Shown here: positions 14,767 to 25,000 of the stretch, one piece after another
How the letters are laid out: each line of letters opens with the position of its first letter
Numbering within the stretch: position 1 is the first letter of the stretch
NCBI GenBank assembly: GCA_003142855.1
Contig: PLNW01000153.1
Span: 1-64,000, forward strand
Origin: Myxococcales bacterium
GTDB lineage: Bacteria; Myxococcota_A; Polyangia; Fen-1088
Direction: 5' to 3'
Length of the DNA: 64,000 nucleotides
Translations under genes and position numbers: made by a program
The notes under the pieces: generated by a model
What the model was told of the DNA's origin: nothing
Databases searched by the model: none
The model's input: the letters and a program-made list of their open reading frames with translations, nothing else

Positions 14767-16404
14767 TCAGTTGACCGAGTTCTGATCCTTCTTCGTGTAC
14801 ATCCAGTCCTTGACGAAAGCACCCATCTGGTCTTGGCCCGAAAGGAGATCCCAGTTGTTGCCGTTGAACATATCCGGGAGCCAGCTATTCGACGCGCACC
14901 AGGCCGTCCAGCTCCCGCCCAGGCCTTCGAGCCAGTTCAACATGGGAGTTCCGTAAGTGCCGATGATATTCGTACCCTTCCCTGGTTGGCCCGAGCAGCT
15001 ACAGAAACCCCACTCCGTCATGATGAGGGGGACGCCCTTCGCAGCCGTATTCACCTGCGTAACGTTCCCACCGCTCCCCTTGTTGTAGTGCTGTTCGTAC
15101 ATGTGGACCGAATAGATGATGTTGCCTCCGCTGAGTGGACTGGTCGCCGCAGCGCCCATTGTCTGGTCCCACGCGGGACTGCCCGCAATAATGATGTTAT
15201 CGGGTGCGAAGCCACGAATGAGATTGACCCAGGCTTGCATTGTGGGTTTGTACGTCGCCCATGAATCCATCACACTCGACTCGTTGAACACCTCGTAGAA
15301 CACGTTGGAGTAGGTCTTGAACATCGGCGAAATCTTGGTCCAAAAAGCATTGACCGTTGAGACAAGGTTGTAGGGGTTGGAGATGTAGTGCAGATCAATG
15401 ATGGCATAAAGGCCTAGGTTGGTGGCGTAGTCCACTGCGGGCTTGAGGGTATTGTTTACGTAGTTGTCATCCGTTCCAGGCGGATCGGCGGGCAGACGCA
15501 CGATCTTCGTGTACCAACCTGGCGAGCCTGGCGCACCTGTCGAGGGTGCATCGACGTCGTTCTTGTTTGTGATCTTGTCGAGGAGGCCGTTTACTTTGAG
15601 TCCAGTCGCCATCTGTTGAGTGAGGCCTTCGATCGAGACACCCCTGAGGATCACCATCTTGCCACTTGGATCCTGGAGTTGGTTCCCTACCACCTTGAGC
15701 CAGGGCAGAGAGCTAACCGATCCTCCGCCGCTGCCGGTGTTGCCGGCAATGGCACCCGCGCCGCCCGAGCTGGCCACGCCACCTGACCCGCCCGATGCCT
15801 TGCTGCCACTCGCGCCACCAGAGCTTGCGACGCCGCCTGACCCGCCCGATGCCTTGCTGCCACCAGCGCCGCCAGAGCTTGCGACGCCGCCTGACCCGCC
15901 CGAGCTGGCGATTCCGCCTGACCCGCCCGATGCCTTGCTGCCACCCGAGTTTGCGATGCCGCCCGAGCCACCCTCACCCTTGCTGCCACCCGCGTTGGTG
16001 TTGCCGCCCGAGCTTGTGTTTCCGCCTGAGATTGTGTTTCCGCCCGAGCTTGTATTTCCGCCTGAGATTGTGTTTCCGCCTGAGATTGTATTTCCACCGG
16101 TGTCCTTGATGCCGCCGGTGTCGGCTGAAGTTGCGCCGCCACCCGAGCCGGCCACGCCTGTTTCGCCACCTGCCCCGCCTTGCTCTGTGGCGCCCCCGGT
16201 CTCAACAGTTCCCCCAGCGGTCGTGGTGCCACCACTTTCGGTCCCGGCCCCAGAGACCGTTGTTCCACCTGCCCCAGGGTTCCCGGCGGTCCCGCCCGCG
16301 CCTCCGCTAGCCGGCTGTTGGTTGTTTACGCTGCATCCGATGCCGCTACAGACCGCGAGCAGCGAGATTCCCAAGGCAGCCTGTCGAACGGAAAGGTCTT
16401 TCAT
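14767..16404 (-). CDS. GH5 glycoside hydrolase lipoprotein (endoglucanase-like) with repeat linker
   Basis: 545 residues. Lipoprotein signal (LLAVCSGIGC, Cys24), then about 190 residues of Gly/Ser/Thr linker built from tandem repeats, then a GH5 (alpha/beta)8 barrel from about residue 225. Barrel markers: KMVILRGVSIEGL, YTKIVRLPAD, LYAIIDLHYISNP, the acid/base Glu375 in VFYEVFNESS, a YSVHMYEQHY segment after strand 6 and the nucleophile Glu464 in LIMTEWGFCSCSG. Length and motifs fit endo-beta-1,4-glucanase or mannanase type GH5; subfamily cannot be fixed by eye. Start has a strong GGAGGAG site. The enzyme is expected on the outer membrane surface, held off it by the linker. Confidence 0.9.
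   Translation of the reverse strand: MKDLSVRQAALGISLLAVCSGIGCSVNNQQPASGGAGGTAGNPGAGGTTVSGAGTESGGTTTAGGTVETGGATEQGGAGGETGVAGSGGGATSADTGGIKDTGGNTISGGNTISGGNTSSGGNTISGGNTSSGGNTNAGGSKGEGGSGGIANSGGSKASGGSGGIASSGGSGGVASSGGAGGSKASGGSGGVASSGGASGSKASGGSGGVASSGGAGAIAGNTGSGGGSVSSLPWLKVVGNQLQDPSGKMVILRGVSIEGLTQQMATGLKVNGLLDKITNKNDVDAPSTGAPGSPGWYTKIVRLPADPPGTDDNYVNNTLKPAVDYATNLGLYAIIDLHYISNPYNLVSTVNAFWTKISPMFKTYSNVFYEVFNESSVMDSWATYKPTMQAWVNLIRGFAPDNIIIAGSPAWDQTMGAAATSPLSGGNIIYSVHMYEQHYNKGSGGNVTQVNTAAKGVPLIMTEWGFCSCSGQPGKGTNIIGTYGTPMLNWLEGLGGSWTAWCASNSWLPDMFNGNNWDLLSGQDQMGAFVKDWMYTKKDQNSVN
15765..16105. repeat. Tandem 54-bp and 18-bp coding minisatellites in the GH5 linker
   Basis: Within the GH5 gene the linker is encoded by a 54-bp unit (18 residues of the type ASSGGAGGSKASGGSGGV) repeated roughly three times between about 15770 and 15950, followed by an 18-bp unit (six residues, GGNT plus I/S S) repeated about six times between about 16010 and 16100. 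Every unit is a multiple of three, so gain or loss of units changes linker length without breaking the reading frame. It is not a CRISPR: no spacers, units abut. Confidence 0.8.
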
Positions 16405-16703
16405 GAAACTCCTCCAGTGATCGATCGGTATCCAGCGTTTTGCAGTAGCGGCAACCCCAAAAACCGGTCCAGAAATCGCAGCTGGGCTGCCCGAGCCAAA
16501 TCCCCCGCCAGAGAGGCCCTAGCCCAACAATGGACACCGCTGATTGTACCTTTCGTTCGCCATGACGCCAAGCGGACCTCGCCACCAGGCCGCGGCGCCG
16601 CCATGACGCACACACACCGCCGCTTCATTCGCCCTTTCTGGCGCATGAAGGATGGCCTCGCGAGTCAGGATACCTGAGGCAAGAGGGGTGCTAGAAACGC
16701 CCC
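16405..16703. other. Divergent intergenic region between GH5 and GH51 genes
   Basis: 299 bp separating two divergently read glycan-degradation genes, so it should carry both promoters. I see no convincing operator palindrome, no riboswitch and no additional frame with coding character. Confidence 0.4.
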
Positions 16704-19115
16704 ATGGAGAAAGGCTCGACGCCAAGGTTCTTGCTGCTGGTGCTCGGCTTCCTGGCGATGTCGGTTTCGGCTACAGCGCAGCCCGACCAGACCAAGGTCG
16801 CCCACCTGACGGTCCACGTGGACCAGGAAGGTCCGAAGATCAGCCCACTCCTCTACGGCATCTTCTTCGAGGAGATCAACCGGGCCGGGGAAGGCGGCCT
16901 GTGGGCCGAGATGATCCAGAACCGCTCCTTTGAAGACGACCGCCAGGAGCCGGTGGGTTGGAAGGCGTCCGGTGGAGTGCAGGTCAGGCTGGACAGAACC
17001 AGCCCGTTGCACCGCCGAAATCCCACCTCGCTGTCGCTGGAGTTCTTGCAGCCCGATGCAAGCGTCGCCCAGGACGGGTTCAGCCGCGACAAGGACCACT
17101 ACCCGGGTGGGATGGCATTCCGCAAAGGCGAAGCCCTGCGCTTTTCGCTGTACCAGCGCGGGGATTGCCCGCTGGAAGTCCGCTTGCTGGGACAGGGCGG
17201 AAAGGTGCTCGCGAGAACCTCCCTGCCAACGCCGACCAGCGCTTGGGAGAAAGTTGAGGTGACGATGAACCCCTCGGCCGCGGACCTGTCCGGGCGCCTG
17301 GTCCTCGTGGGCCAAGGCGTGGGAAAGGTCTGGATCGACCAGCTCTCTCTGATGCCGACCACGACCTGGAAGGGGCATGGTCTGCGGCGGGATCTGGCAG
17401 AAATGATCGCGGCCCTGAAGCCGGCCTTTGTCCGTTTCCCTGGAGGATGCTTTGTCGAGGGCCTGGACCGAGCCAATGCCCCGCGATGGAAAGACTCGAT
17501 TGGCGAGCCGGCCCAACGCCGCGGGATTTCGAACCGTTGGGGCTACCAGACGTCAGGAGCCTTCGGCGCCCACGAGTTCTTGCAATGGTGCGAGGATCTG
17601 GGCGCCGAGCCCGTCTACGTGATCAATTGCGGCATGGGCCACGACTACGCGGTGCCCATGAATCAAATGAAGGAATGGGTGCAAGACGCACTGGACTTGG
17701 TGGAATACGCGCGGGGCCCTGTGGACAGCAAGTGGGGCGCGCTGCGGGCCGCTGCCGGGCATCCGGCCGCGTTCAAGCTGAATTACATGGAAATCGGTAA
17801 CGAGAATGGCGGGTCCGCGTACCCCGAACGCTACGCCCTATTCCATGATGCCTTGAAGGACAAATACCCGGACCTGCACCTGGTCGCGAATATGTGGGAC
17901 GGCGAGATCCCCAAGACCCGCCCGGTCGAGATCCAGGACGAGCACTACTACCTCGATACCTTGGGATTCCTGGGCATGGCGGACTATTACCAACGGGTCG
18001 ACCGGAGGGATCCGCTGGTCTACGTGGGCGAATACGCCGTCGCCAACGGAGCCGGGAATGGAAACTTCTCGGCCGCGCTGGCCGAGGCAGCCTTTCTCAC
18101 CGGGCTGGAAGCCAACGGCGACCATGTGGTGATGGCGTCCTACGCCCCGCTGCTGGCCCACCCGGCGTGGAAAGCCTGGACCCCGAACGCGATCGTCTTC
18201 GATCAAGGCCGCTGCTACGGCACGCCCTCGTATTATCTGCAAACCATGTTCGCTGCCAACCGCGGCGACGTGGTTTGCCCAAGCGACCTCAATCAGCCGG
18301 AAATTCCGTTCGAGTCACCCCAAGGCAGGTTCGGCGTTGGTACGTGGGGCGACACCCAGGTCGAATACAAGAACATTTCATTCACGGCCGCGGATGGAAG
18401 ACTGGTCTTCAAGAGCGACTTCTCACGGGGGATGAAGGGCTGGAAGCCGTTCAAGGGGCAGTGGACGGTCGCGGACGGGGTCTTGCGCCAGACCGGGAAG
18501 GAAGACGCGTTCGAGCTGGCCCAAATCGCTGACAGCCTTTGGGGCGACGGCGTTTTCGAGGTGCAGGCCCGCAAACTGGGCGGCTTCGACGGCTTCCAGA
18601 TCCAGTTCCAGGCCGAGGAGGACGGCCAGCAAAGGGTCTGGAACATCGGGGGCTGGGGCAACGTCCGCATCGGACTGCAAGGAATCTTCGGTGAACCCAA
18701 AGTGCTGGGCAAGGTCGAGACCGGCCGTTGGTACAACATCCGCATCGAGCTCGCGGGCCCTCGCATCCGCTGTTACCTCGATGGAAAGCTGATACAGGAA
18801 GTGGTCCGTCCCAGTCCCCCACGGCTCTACGCGGTGGCCAGCCGAACCCAGGACGGCAACGACATCATCCTCAAGCTGGTCAACGCCGGGACGGTGGCGC
18901 GCAAGACCACGTTTGAGCTGGAGGGCTTGAAGTCGGTCGCACCCAAAGGCCGAGCCATCGTGATGACCGCCCGGGACGGCAACGCCGAGAATTCATTCGA
19001 GCATCCCCGGCAGGTCGCCCCAGTGGAATCGGTGTGGACCGGGATGGGGCCGCATTTCACCCGGACCCTGCCCGCCCGCTCGATCACGGTGCTCAGGCTT
19101 TCGGTAAGAAACTAG
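16704..19115 (+). CDS. GH51 alpha-L-arabinofuranosidase, exported
   Basis: 803 residues with a signal peptide (LLLVLGFLAMSVSATAQ). The GH51 hallmarks are present: ISPLLYGIFFEEINRAGEGG near the N-terminus, NRSFED, then the barrel with ALKPAFVRFPGGCFVEG, acid/base Glu367 in EIGNENGG and nucleophile Glu443 in VYVGEYAV. A carbohydrate-binding-like insert lies at about 100-220. A concanavalin-like / DUF1080-like beta domain occupies about 550-710 (FKSDFSRGMKGWKPFKGQWT, DGFQIQFQAEEDGQQ), and the C-terminal beta sandwich closes the GH51 core. Reaction: release of terminal non-reducing alpha-L-arabinofuranose from arabinan, arabinoxylan or arabinogalactan. It is divergent from GH5 and convergent with GH2, forming a small hemicellulose/pectin set. 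Confidence 0.93.
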   Translation: MEKGSTPRFLLLVLGFLAMSVSATAQPDQTKVAHLTVHVDQEGPKISPLLYGIFFEEINRAGEGGLWAEMIQNRSFEDDRQEPVGWKASGGVQVRLDRTSPLHRRNPTSLSLEFLQPDASVAQDGFSRDKDHYPGGMAFRKGEALRFSLYQRGDCPLEVRLLGQGGKVLARTSLPTPTSAWEKVEVTMNPSAADLSGRLVLVGQGVGKVWIDQLSLMPTTTWKGHGLRRDLAEMIAALKPAFVRFPGGCFVEGLDRANAPRWKDSIGEPAQRRGISNRWGYQTSGAFGAHEFLQWCEDLGAEPVYVINCGMGHDYAVPMNQMKEWVQDALDLVEYARGPVDSKWGALRAAAGHPAAFKLNYMEIGNENGGSAYPERYALFHDALKDKYPDLHLVANMWDGEIPKTRPVEIQDEHYYLDTLGFLGMADYYQRVDRRDPLVYVGEYAVANGAGNGNFSAALAEAAFLTGLEANGDHVVMASYAPLLAHPAWKAWTPNAIVFDQGRCYGTPSYYLQTMFAANRGDVVCPSDLNQPEIPFESPQGRFGVGTWGDTQVEYKNISFTAADGRLVFKSDFSRGMKGWKPFKGQWTVADGVLRQTGKEDAFELAQIADSLWGDGVFEVQARKLGGFDGFQIQFQAEEDGQQRVWNIGGWGNVRIGLQGIFGEPKVLGKVETGRWYNIRIELAGPRIRCYLDGKLIQEVVRPSPPRLYAVASRTQDGNDIILKLVNAGTVARKTTFELEGLKSVAPKGRAIVMTARDGNAENSFEHPRQVAPVESVWTGMGPHFTRTLPARSITVLRLSVRN

Positions 19116-19117
19116 TC

Positions 19118-19156
19118 GGCCGCTTCCTGCGCGGTGGCAAGAAGCGGCCGCTTTGG
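19118..19156. terminator. Bidirectional hairpin terminator between convergent GH51 and GH2 genes
   Basis: A perfect 10-bp stem (CGGCCGCTTC at 19118-19127 with GAAGCGGCCG at 19142-19151) and a 14-nt loop lie directly after the GH51 stop codon, followed by CTTTGG on the plus strand. The position between convergent genes and the stem strength fit a Rho-independent-like terminator with a weak T tract. Confidence 0.65.
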
Positions 19157-19175
19157 TCAAGAAGAACGCTCAGCG

Positions 19176-21785
19176 CTAGTCGCAGGTCCCTGAGCAGGGA
19201 ACCCAGGTTCCCTCAGTAGCCGTGATGGTCGCTGTGCCGTCCGTGAGCCCGGTCGCCTTGGCGGTCACGGTGATGGTTCCGGCGCCGGTCGCCTGAACGA
19301 TGGCGTAGGCTGCGCCTCCGGAGGTGCTGCGAACGTTTCCGCGGAAGCTTTCCTGCTTCTGGCTCCCGCTGTCCACAGCCATGATTCTTCCAGGGCCTGA
19401 GATGGAGAACGTGATGGAGGTGTCAGTGGACACCACGGCCTTGACGAACGAGACGTCATCCACGTCGTCCAGTATGCTGGTGTGGTCCGGCGTGAGCACG
19501 ATCTTGCCCGCCGCCGCTCCACTGGGCGGAGCCGACTTCGTCGGCCCACCCCATATGCCCGACCAGGTGTAGCCATTAGCCCTCACTGCCCCCAATTCGT
19601 CCATAAGCGCCCCGGTGCCACCGATGCTGGGCCACCCGGTCGTGCTGGTGATCTCGCCCATGTAATCCACGCCCGTCCACTGGAACGAGCCCGTAAGCCC
19701 CGGGTTGCCCGTAACGCTGGTCCAGGTGCTGGTTTCTTCACCCACCTCGGTGATCAAGCCAGATTTCGTAACCGTGGCTGCCGCGGCCGAAATGGCAACG
19801 GCGACGTTGTAATTGTCGCCCCAGACATCGAGTAGGGTATTCGTTGCTCCCCCGACATCGCCTGACGTGCCGGGGTCAAGCAGGGCTTGGGTGACAAGGT
19901 GTGTGCTGTCGAGCTGGTGGACGATCTTGACCATCTCGGTGAGGATGGGAGTTCGCGTGCTTACCGAATCGTGAATTTCGTTGCCCGTGCTGTAGAGAGC
20001 CACACTGGGGTGGTTGCGATCCCGCATGATGAAGCCGGTAAAATCGACCTCCCACCACTTTGTACCGGTGGCAGACGAGGGCAGCGGGGGCATTCCGGTC
20101 GGGGTCGTCGACGCCTTGTTGAAATAGAGCGCGTAGTCGCCGTTGTCTGTGTACTTGTGGGCGGTCCACACGTCGGTGAACTCATCGAGGACGAGCACGC
20201 CCATTCGGTCGGTCAAATCGAGGAATTCCGGGCTCGGCGGATCGTGGGCCGTGCGAATGGCGTTCACCCCAATGGCCTTGAGCTGCGCGATCCGACGTTG
20301 CATAGCCCGCGCCGGCGCACCCAGCCCAAGCCCGTGATAGTCTTGATGGTTGGCAACGCCCTGGAAATGAGTGACCTTGCCGTTTATGGTCATGCCCGTA
20401 GAGAACTTTAGGTCTCGGATGCCGAACGGGGTCACGTCATCGTCCACAGCGGTGGTGCCCTCCATGACCTTTGTGACAAGCTGATACATGTTCGGAGTGG
20501 CGAGATCCCATAGCTTGGGGCTCGTGACAGGGACAGTGAACGTGAAGGTGGCCGAAGCACCTGCAGCAATGGTTTGGGCAGCAGCCGAGACAGCCGGGAG
20601 TGCTGTCCCGCTGGCGTCGCTGACAGTGCCCTGAACGCTCACGCTTTGAGACGTCGTGCCCGAATTGACAACCGAGGTTGTGACGTTGACGGTTGCCGAC
20701 GCAGCCGTCGGACTGGGCGTGGCGACGTAGGTTGCGTACTGATCAATGTGAGCCGGATCGGTCGCGATAACGCGCGCGCGGCGGTAGATGCCAGCCCCCG
20801 CATAGAAGCGCGAGGCGGGCTGTGTGGTGGTGTCGGTCTTGACCGCGATCACGTTCGCCCCCGTGAAGCTGATGCTCTTCGTTATGTCGTAACGGAAGCT
20901 CACGTAGCCGTAGGGATGATTCCCGATCTGGGTGCCGTTGACATAGACGGTGCTGTTCCCCATGACGCCATCGAATTCAACGTAGACCTGCTTGCCCGCG
21001 GTGACGGTTGAGGGAAGACTGAAATGGTTTCGGTACCAACCGACCCCCGACGGCGCAAAGCCGCCGCGGCCTGTGGTCGGGTTGGTCTGAGCGAAGGGCC
21101 CCTCGACTGCCCAGTCATGCGGGAGAACCACCGGGGTCCACGCGGTATCCGCGAAAGCCGCTCCATCCGCGCCGGTCACGTCACCCTTGTTGAACAGCCA
21201 GTTCAGGTCCAGGGGCATGATCGTTCGCACCCGATCCTTGACCGGAGGAAGCGGGGTCGCGCCTCCTGCCGCGCCAGTGGTACCGCCAGTGACGGTGCTG
21301 CCACCGGGCCCACTAGTGTTCCCGCCGGGAGCCGTGGTCCCGCCAGGTGCCGTGCTCCCGCCAACCTTGGCGGTGCCTCCCACCACGCCCGTTTTTCCAC
21401 CGGTCACGGTATTTCCACCGATCACGGTATTTCCGCCGGTCACAGTATTTCCCCCCGCCACGGTGTTCCCGCCGGCCACAGAACCACCCACAACGGTCTC
21501 TCCTCCGCTGGCGCCAGCGCCACCTGCGACAGTATTGCCGCCATTGCTGGTGGAACCGCCGGTGTTACCGGCTGCTGGAATGGGGATTCCGCCGGTCTGC
21601 GTCTGGCCACCTACGCTGGTCGTGCCGCCAGGGCTGACGGTGCTTCCTCCAGCGCCGGCGCCTCCGGACTGAACGCCTGCAGTATTTCCGGTTCCTGGCG
21701 AACTGCTGCTGCTACAGCCAACCGCCAGTGGCGCGCTGATGAGCAACGCGAAGACGAAGAGATGGGTCTTGTGAATCAACTTCAT
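19176..21785 (-). CDS. GH2 glycoside hydrolase lipoprotein (beta-galactosidase-like)
   Basis: 869 residues. Lipoprotein signal (LISAPLAVGCSSSSS, Cys24) then a linker of about 135 residues containing 18-bp-encoded GGNTVT/GGNTVI units. The GH2 architecture follows: sugar-binding jelly roll (LDLNWLFNKGD, VVLPHDWAVEGPF, VGWYRNHFSLP, YVEFDGVMGNSTVYVNG), an immunoglobulin-like domain, then the TIM barrel with FQGVANHQDYHGLG, NAIRTAHDPPSPEFLDL, proposed acid/base Glu603 in YSTGNEIHDS and a likely nucleophile Glu680 in GLITEVGEE. A beta-sandwich tail and a Ser/Thr-rich Ig-like end follow. Most similar in outline to beta-galactosidases; other GH2 activities are possible. GGGAGAAG precedes the ATG. Confidence 0.88.
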   Translation of the reverse strand: MKLIHKTHLFVFALLISAPLAVGCSSSSSPGTGNTAGVQSGGAGAGGSTVSPGGTTSVGGQTQTGGIPIPAAGNTGGSTSNGGNTVAGGAGASGGETVVGGSVAGGNTVAGGNTVTGGNTVIGGNTVTGGKTGVVGGTAKVGGSTAPGGTTAPGGNTSGPGGSTVTGGTTGAAGGATPLPPVKDRVRTIMPLDLNWLFNKGDVTGADGAAFADTAWTPVVLPHDWAVEGPFAQTNPTTGRGGFAPSGVGWYRNHFSLPSTVTAGKQVYVEFDGVMGNSTVYVNGTQIGNHPYGYVSFRYDITKSISFTGANVIAVKTDTTTQPASRFYAGAGIYRRARVIATDPAHIDQYATYVATPSPTAASATVNVTTSVVNSGTTSQSVSVQGTVSDASGTALPAVSAAAQTIAAGASATFTFTVPVTSPKLWDLATPNMYQLVTKVMEGTTAVDDDVTPFGIRDLKFSTGMTINGKVTHFQGVANHQDYHGLGLGAPARAMQRRIAQLKAIGVNAIRTAHDPPSPEFLDLTDRMGVLVLDEFTDVWTAHKYTDNGDYALYFNKASTTPTGMPPLPSSATGTKWWEVDFTGFIMRDRNHPSVALYSTGNEIHDSVSTRTPILTEMVKIVHQLDSTHLVTQALLDPGTSGDVGGATNTLLDVWGDNYNVAVAISAAAATVTKSGLITEVGEETSTWTSVTGNPGLTGSFQWTGVDYMGEITSTTGWPSIGGTGALMDELGAVRANGYTWSGIWGGPTKSAPPSGAAAGKIVLTPDHTSILDDVDDVSFVKAVVSTDTSITFSISGPGRIMAVDSGSQKQESFRGNVRSTSGGAAYAIVQATGAGTITVTAKATGLTDGTATITATEGTWVPCSGTCD
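21330..21680. repeat. Tandem 18-bp coding repeats in the GH2 linker
   Basis: The GH2 linker is encoded by imperfect 18-bp units giving GGNTVx or GG(S/T)T, best preserved at about 21400-21480. The same GGNT chemistry appears in the GH5 linker 5 kb away although the catalytic domains are unrelated, pointing to exchange or convergent amplification of the linker DNA. Confidence 0.6.
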
Positions 21786-22053
21786 GGCTTCTCCCCAGAG
21801 TGAAAGGTACCTTGGCTAAAGAACGCAGTGGACCGGTCTTAGTCAGGTGGCTCAGCCAATTCGCATCGACGAAAGAATAGTCAATCTACACTTCACGCCG
21901 CCACCTGGCAACGCAGACACTATGTTTCATTAGGGGCTTGTCCCCACCAGGATAGGTCACCAAATTCCGCTGGATACGGAATGAAAAGGGTGGCGCCTTT
22001 CCACGCGCAGCAACACAACGCATTGTTTCCTAGGACGTGATAGACCGACAGCG

Positions 22054-25000
22054 TCATTGCGAAACAATTGCAGCCCGCAGCATATTCAAATTGCCAGGAG
22101 ATCCAATGAACAGATCCTCTGGGTAGTGCCTGAGCGCGAGGATTCCCCGATAGATCTCTGCGCGTTGATCGACGTTCATGCCGAAGCCGGCCAAGAATTG
22201 CAGGCGCAAGTTGTCGTCGCGGTTGACCTCAGCGTCCTTGAGCCAAGGTTCGAGCTCTGGACCCCGGCCGCCGTATGTGGACAGCAGCGCCACGGCCGAA
22301 TCGAAACCAATCTGCCGCAACGACTGCGCGAGCGGAGCAAACTCGGGACTCTGCAAGCGGCCCTCCAGCGCATCGACGTCGATGCGGGTCGGCTCCACCT
22401 GCCCCAGCAGCACGACATCGTAGCCTTGGCCTTGGACCGTGTTGCCCCAAATCGTCCCGTTGGGGAACGCCTCAAAGAACGTCGCGACCTCGCTTTTCAC
22501 GGCCGCCATTCCACTGTCGTAGAGTTGCACGAACACCGTCACCACACCGCCTGGATTGAGGTGCCGCTTGGCCAGCTCCCAAAACTCGCGCGTGTAGAGA
22601 TTGGCCGCGCCTTTGACCCAGGGATCGAACGGATCCGAAGTGATGGCGTCAAACCTCTGCTTGGTTGTCGTCAGAAAATGCCGGGCATCGTCCACTTCGA
22701 CGTGCACCTTGGGATTGTCCACGACGTGGTCGTTGAAGGCGCCGAACAACGGGGCGACGACCCGCGGGACGAGCGGCTCGATTTCCGCGATGGTCAGTCG
22801 TTCGACCCGCGGATCGATGCTGGCCGCACCGGCCGTCACACCGGCACCGCAAGCGATGACCAACACCTCGCGCGGCTGTGCTGCCAGCAATGTCGTCAAA
22901 TGCCCGAGCATGCGCTGCAGGCGCATGTCCTGAGGCAAAGTAGATGCCTGGATCTTCCCGGCGTTGTAGTAACTCAGGACTCCGTTCAAATCCCGCGATA
23001 CCGCCGGGGACGAATTCATGCCTTCTCCGACGTAGAGAAAGGTCTCCTTGGTGTTTCGCTCAACAGCCGAAAAGCGGCCATGCCCGACCAGCAAGGCCGG
23101 AACCGCGGCCAGGTTGCGCCCCACCAGCACGGCCAGCGCGACAATGGCCAAGGTCCAGATTGCATCCCCAGTCGCAAAGCGCGGTGCCGCGCGATCGCGC
23201 ACCAGCGCCGGCACCAAGGTCAGGGCGGCAGCGACGGCTGACAGCGCGATCAAGATGCGCTCGCTGTTCTGGGTTCCGACGGTGACGATGAGCACCAGGC
23301 TGGTGCCCAGCGCCCCAATGATCGCGCCCACGGTGTTGGCTGCATAGACCCGGCCCACCACCACCCCACCGTCGCTTCCCTTGGACGCGACGGCCGCCAG
23401 GGCCAGGGGAAAGCTGGCGCCCCACAGGCAAGCCGCGGGCAAGATCGCCCACAGGCAGCGCACGAAATCGATCTGGAACTGATTCCAGGGCGTGGCCGCC
23501 AGCCGCGGATTGACCGGCCAGTAGGGTAGCGCGCTGGTGATGTTCCAAGATGCCCACGCGATCGCCAAAACCAGCGCCAGTTGCGCCAGGCCCAGCGCGC
23601 GCCGCGCATTGAGCGTCCGGCGCGCTAGCAAGGAACCGACGCCGCTCCCCAGCCCGATCCCGATCAAGAACACCGCCAGGATGATCGAGAAGGTGTACGT
23701 GGTGTGGCTCAAGAGCAGCCCGAAAAGCCGCGTCCAGATCACCTCTGCGCCGAGAGCACTCATCCCTGACAGCCCGATGGCGAGATAGATGATCCAGGCG
23801 GGTGGCGTCGCTGCGGAAAGCGCCGCAGGCTCCCGGCCGGCTTCGCTGGGCTCGGTCCCGATGCGGACGCGCGCGAGTGCCAACGCGCCTGCGGCCACAG
23901 CCGCGTTCAGGCCGACGGCGACGAAGGTCGCGGTGTGCATGTCGTGAACCCGGAGCAGGTAGAAGCCCGCGAGCAGACAGCCGAACACCGCCCCGAGCGT
24001 GTTGCCGCCGTAGAAGATCCCCAGCCACGAGACGCCGCGCGGGCTCATTTCCACCCAACGCGAAACCGCGGGCAGCGTGGCCCCCATCATCACCGTCGGT
24101 GGCAGCAGGCAGATCGCCGCGAACAAGCCGCGCAGGAGCAGCCCCGGAATGCCATGCCCGACCACCGCGGTGTAGACCACCTCGACCAGCGGAATCGTGC
24201 CCAACATCAGAATTCCGGAGACGCCGATGGCGATTTCGAGGATGGCGTAGACCCGCAAGGGGTGCCGCTGGCGCGAGACGAAGCGCGCAAGCCCCAGACT
24301 GCCCAGGCACATCCCGCCCATGAAAGTTCCCAGCAGCACCGCGATGGAGACCGCCGAAGACCCGAGCACGAGCTGCAGCATTTGGAACCAGACGATCTCG
24401 TAGATCAGGGCTGCGCATCCGCTGGCCACGAACAACAGCAGGACAAAGGGAAAGAGCCGTTCGCGCGCGTCGCTCGATGCGGACAGCGCGCCCCGGCGGC
24501 GCCGGGCGATGCCCAGTCCCGCCAGCAAGACAATGCCCGCGCCCAGCACGATCTCGATCCAGCCGATATGTGACGCCGCGGGCTCCACGGTGACCGGCTT
24601 TTCTGGGGCCCGCGGCGCAACCGCCGTAGGCGCCGCGACGGTGCTCATGATCGGCGGGAAGGGCGTGGGGGCGAGACAATACGCGGCAAGCTCGGAGACT
24701 GAAAAGAATCCGTCCCCGTCGGGGTCGCTGATGCGCAAGTAGCGTACCGTCGCCGGCTCGATCCGGACAGCGCGCGCGCGCAAACCGTGCCCACGCTCGA
24801 CCACGTTGGCGATCTGGGCCAGCACGCGGTAGCTTTCCGGCCGCCCGTCGCTCGATCCAGCGATCTTGTAGGTGTCGTTGGCGTCGGCTTGCAGGTAGAG
24901 CGCGCTCAGCTTTCGCGGCTGGCCCAGGTCGTAGGTTATCGATGCAGCACGGCTTACCAGCTTGACGGCGGCCGGGGCGTCCCATGGTGCCCCTTCAGGT

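Noticed and set aside
15765-16105. Regular repeats that could suggest a CRISPR array
   Set aside because: Units abut, lengths are multiples of three, and they encode the linker of a lipoprotein in frame; no spacers or cas genes.
21024-21803. Plus-strand frames across the GH2 linker (Pro/Val- or Gly-rich)
   Set aside because: Antisense reading of the GGNT-type repeat linker, giving PPVT repeats; not independent genes.
23060-24985. 641-codon open frame on the minus strand, out of frame with the spermidine-synthase-like gene
   Set aside because: Composition is Arg/Gly/Ala-rich nonsense; the overlapping frame has membrane helices, a signal peptide and family motifs.
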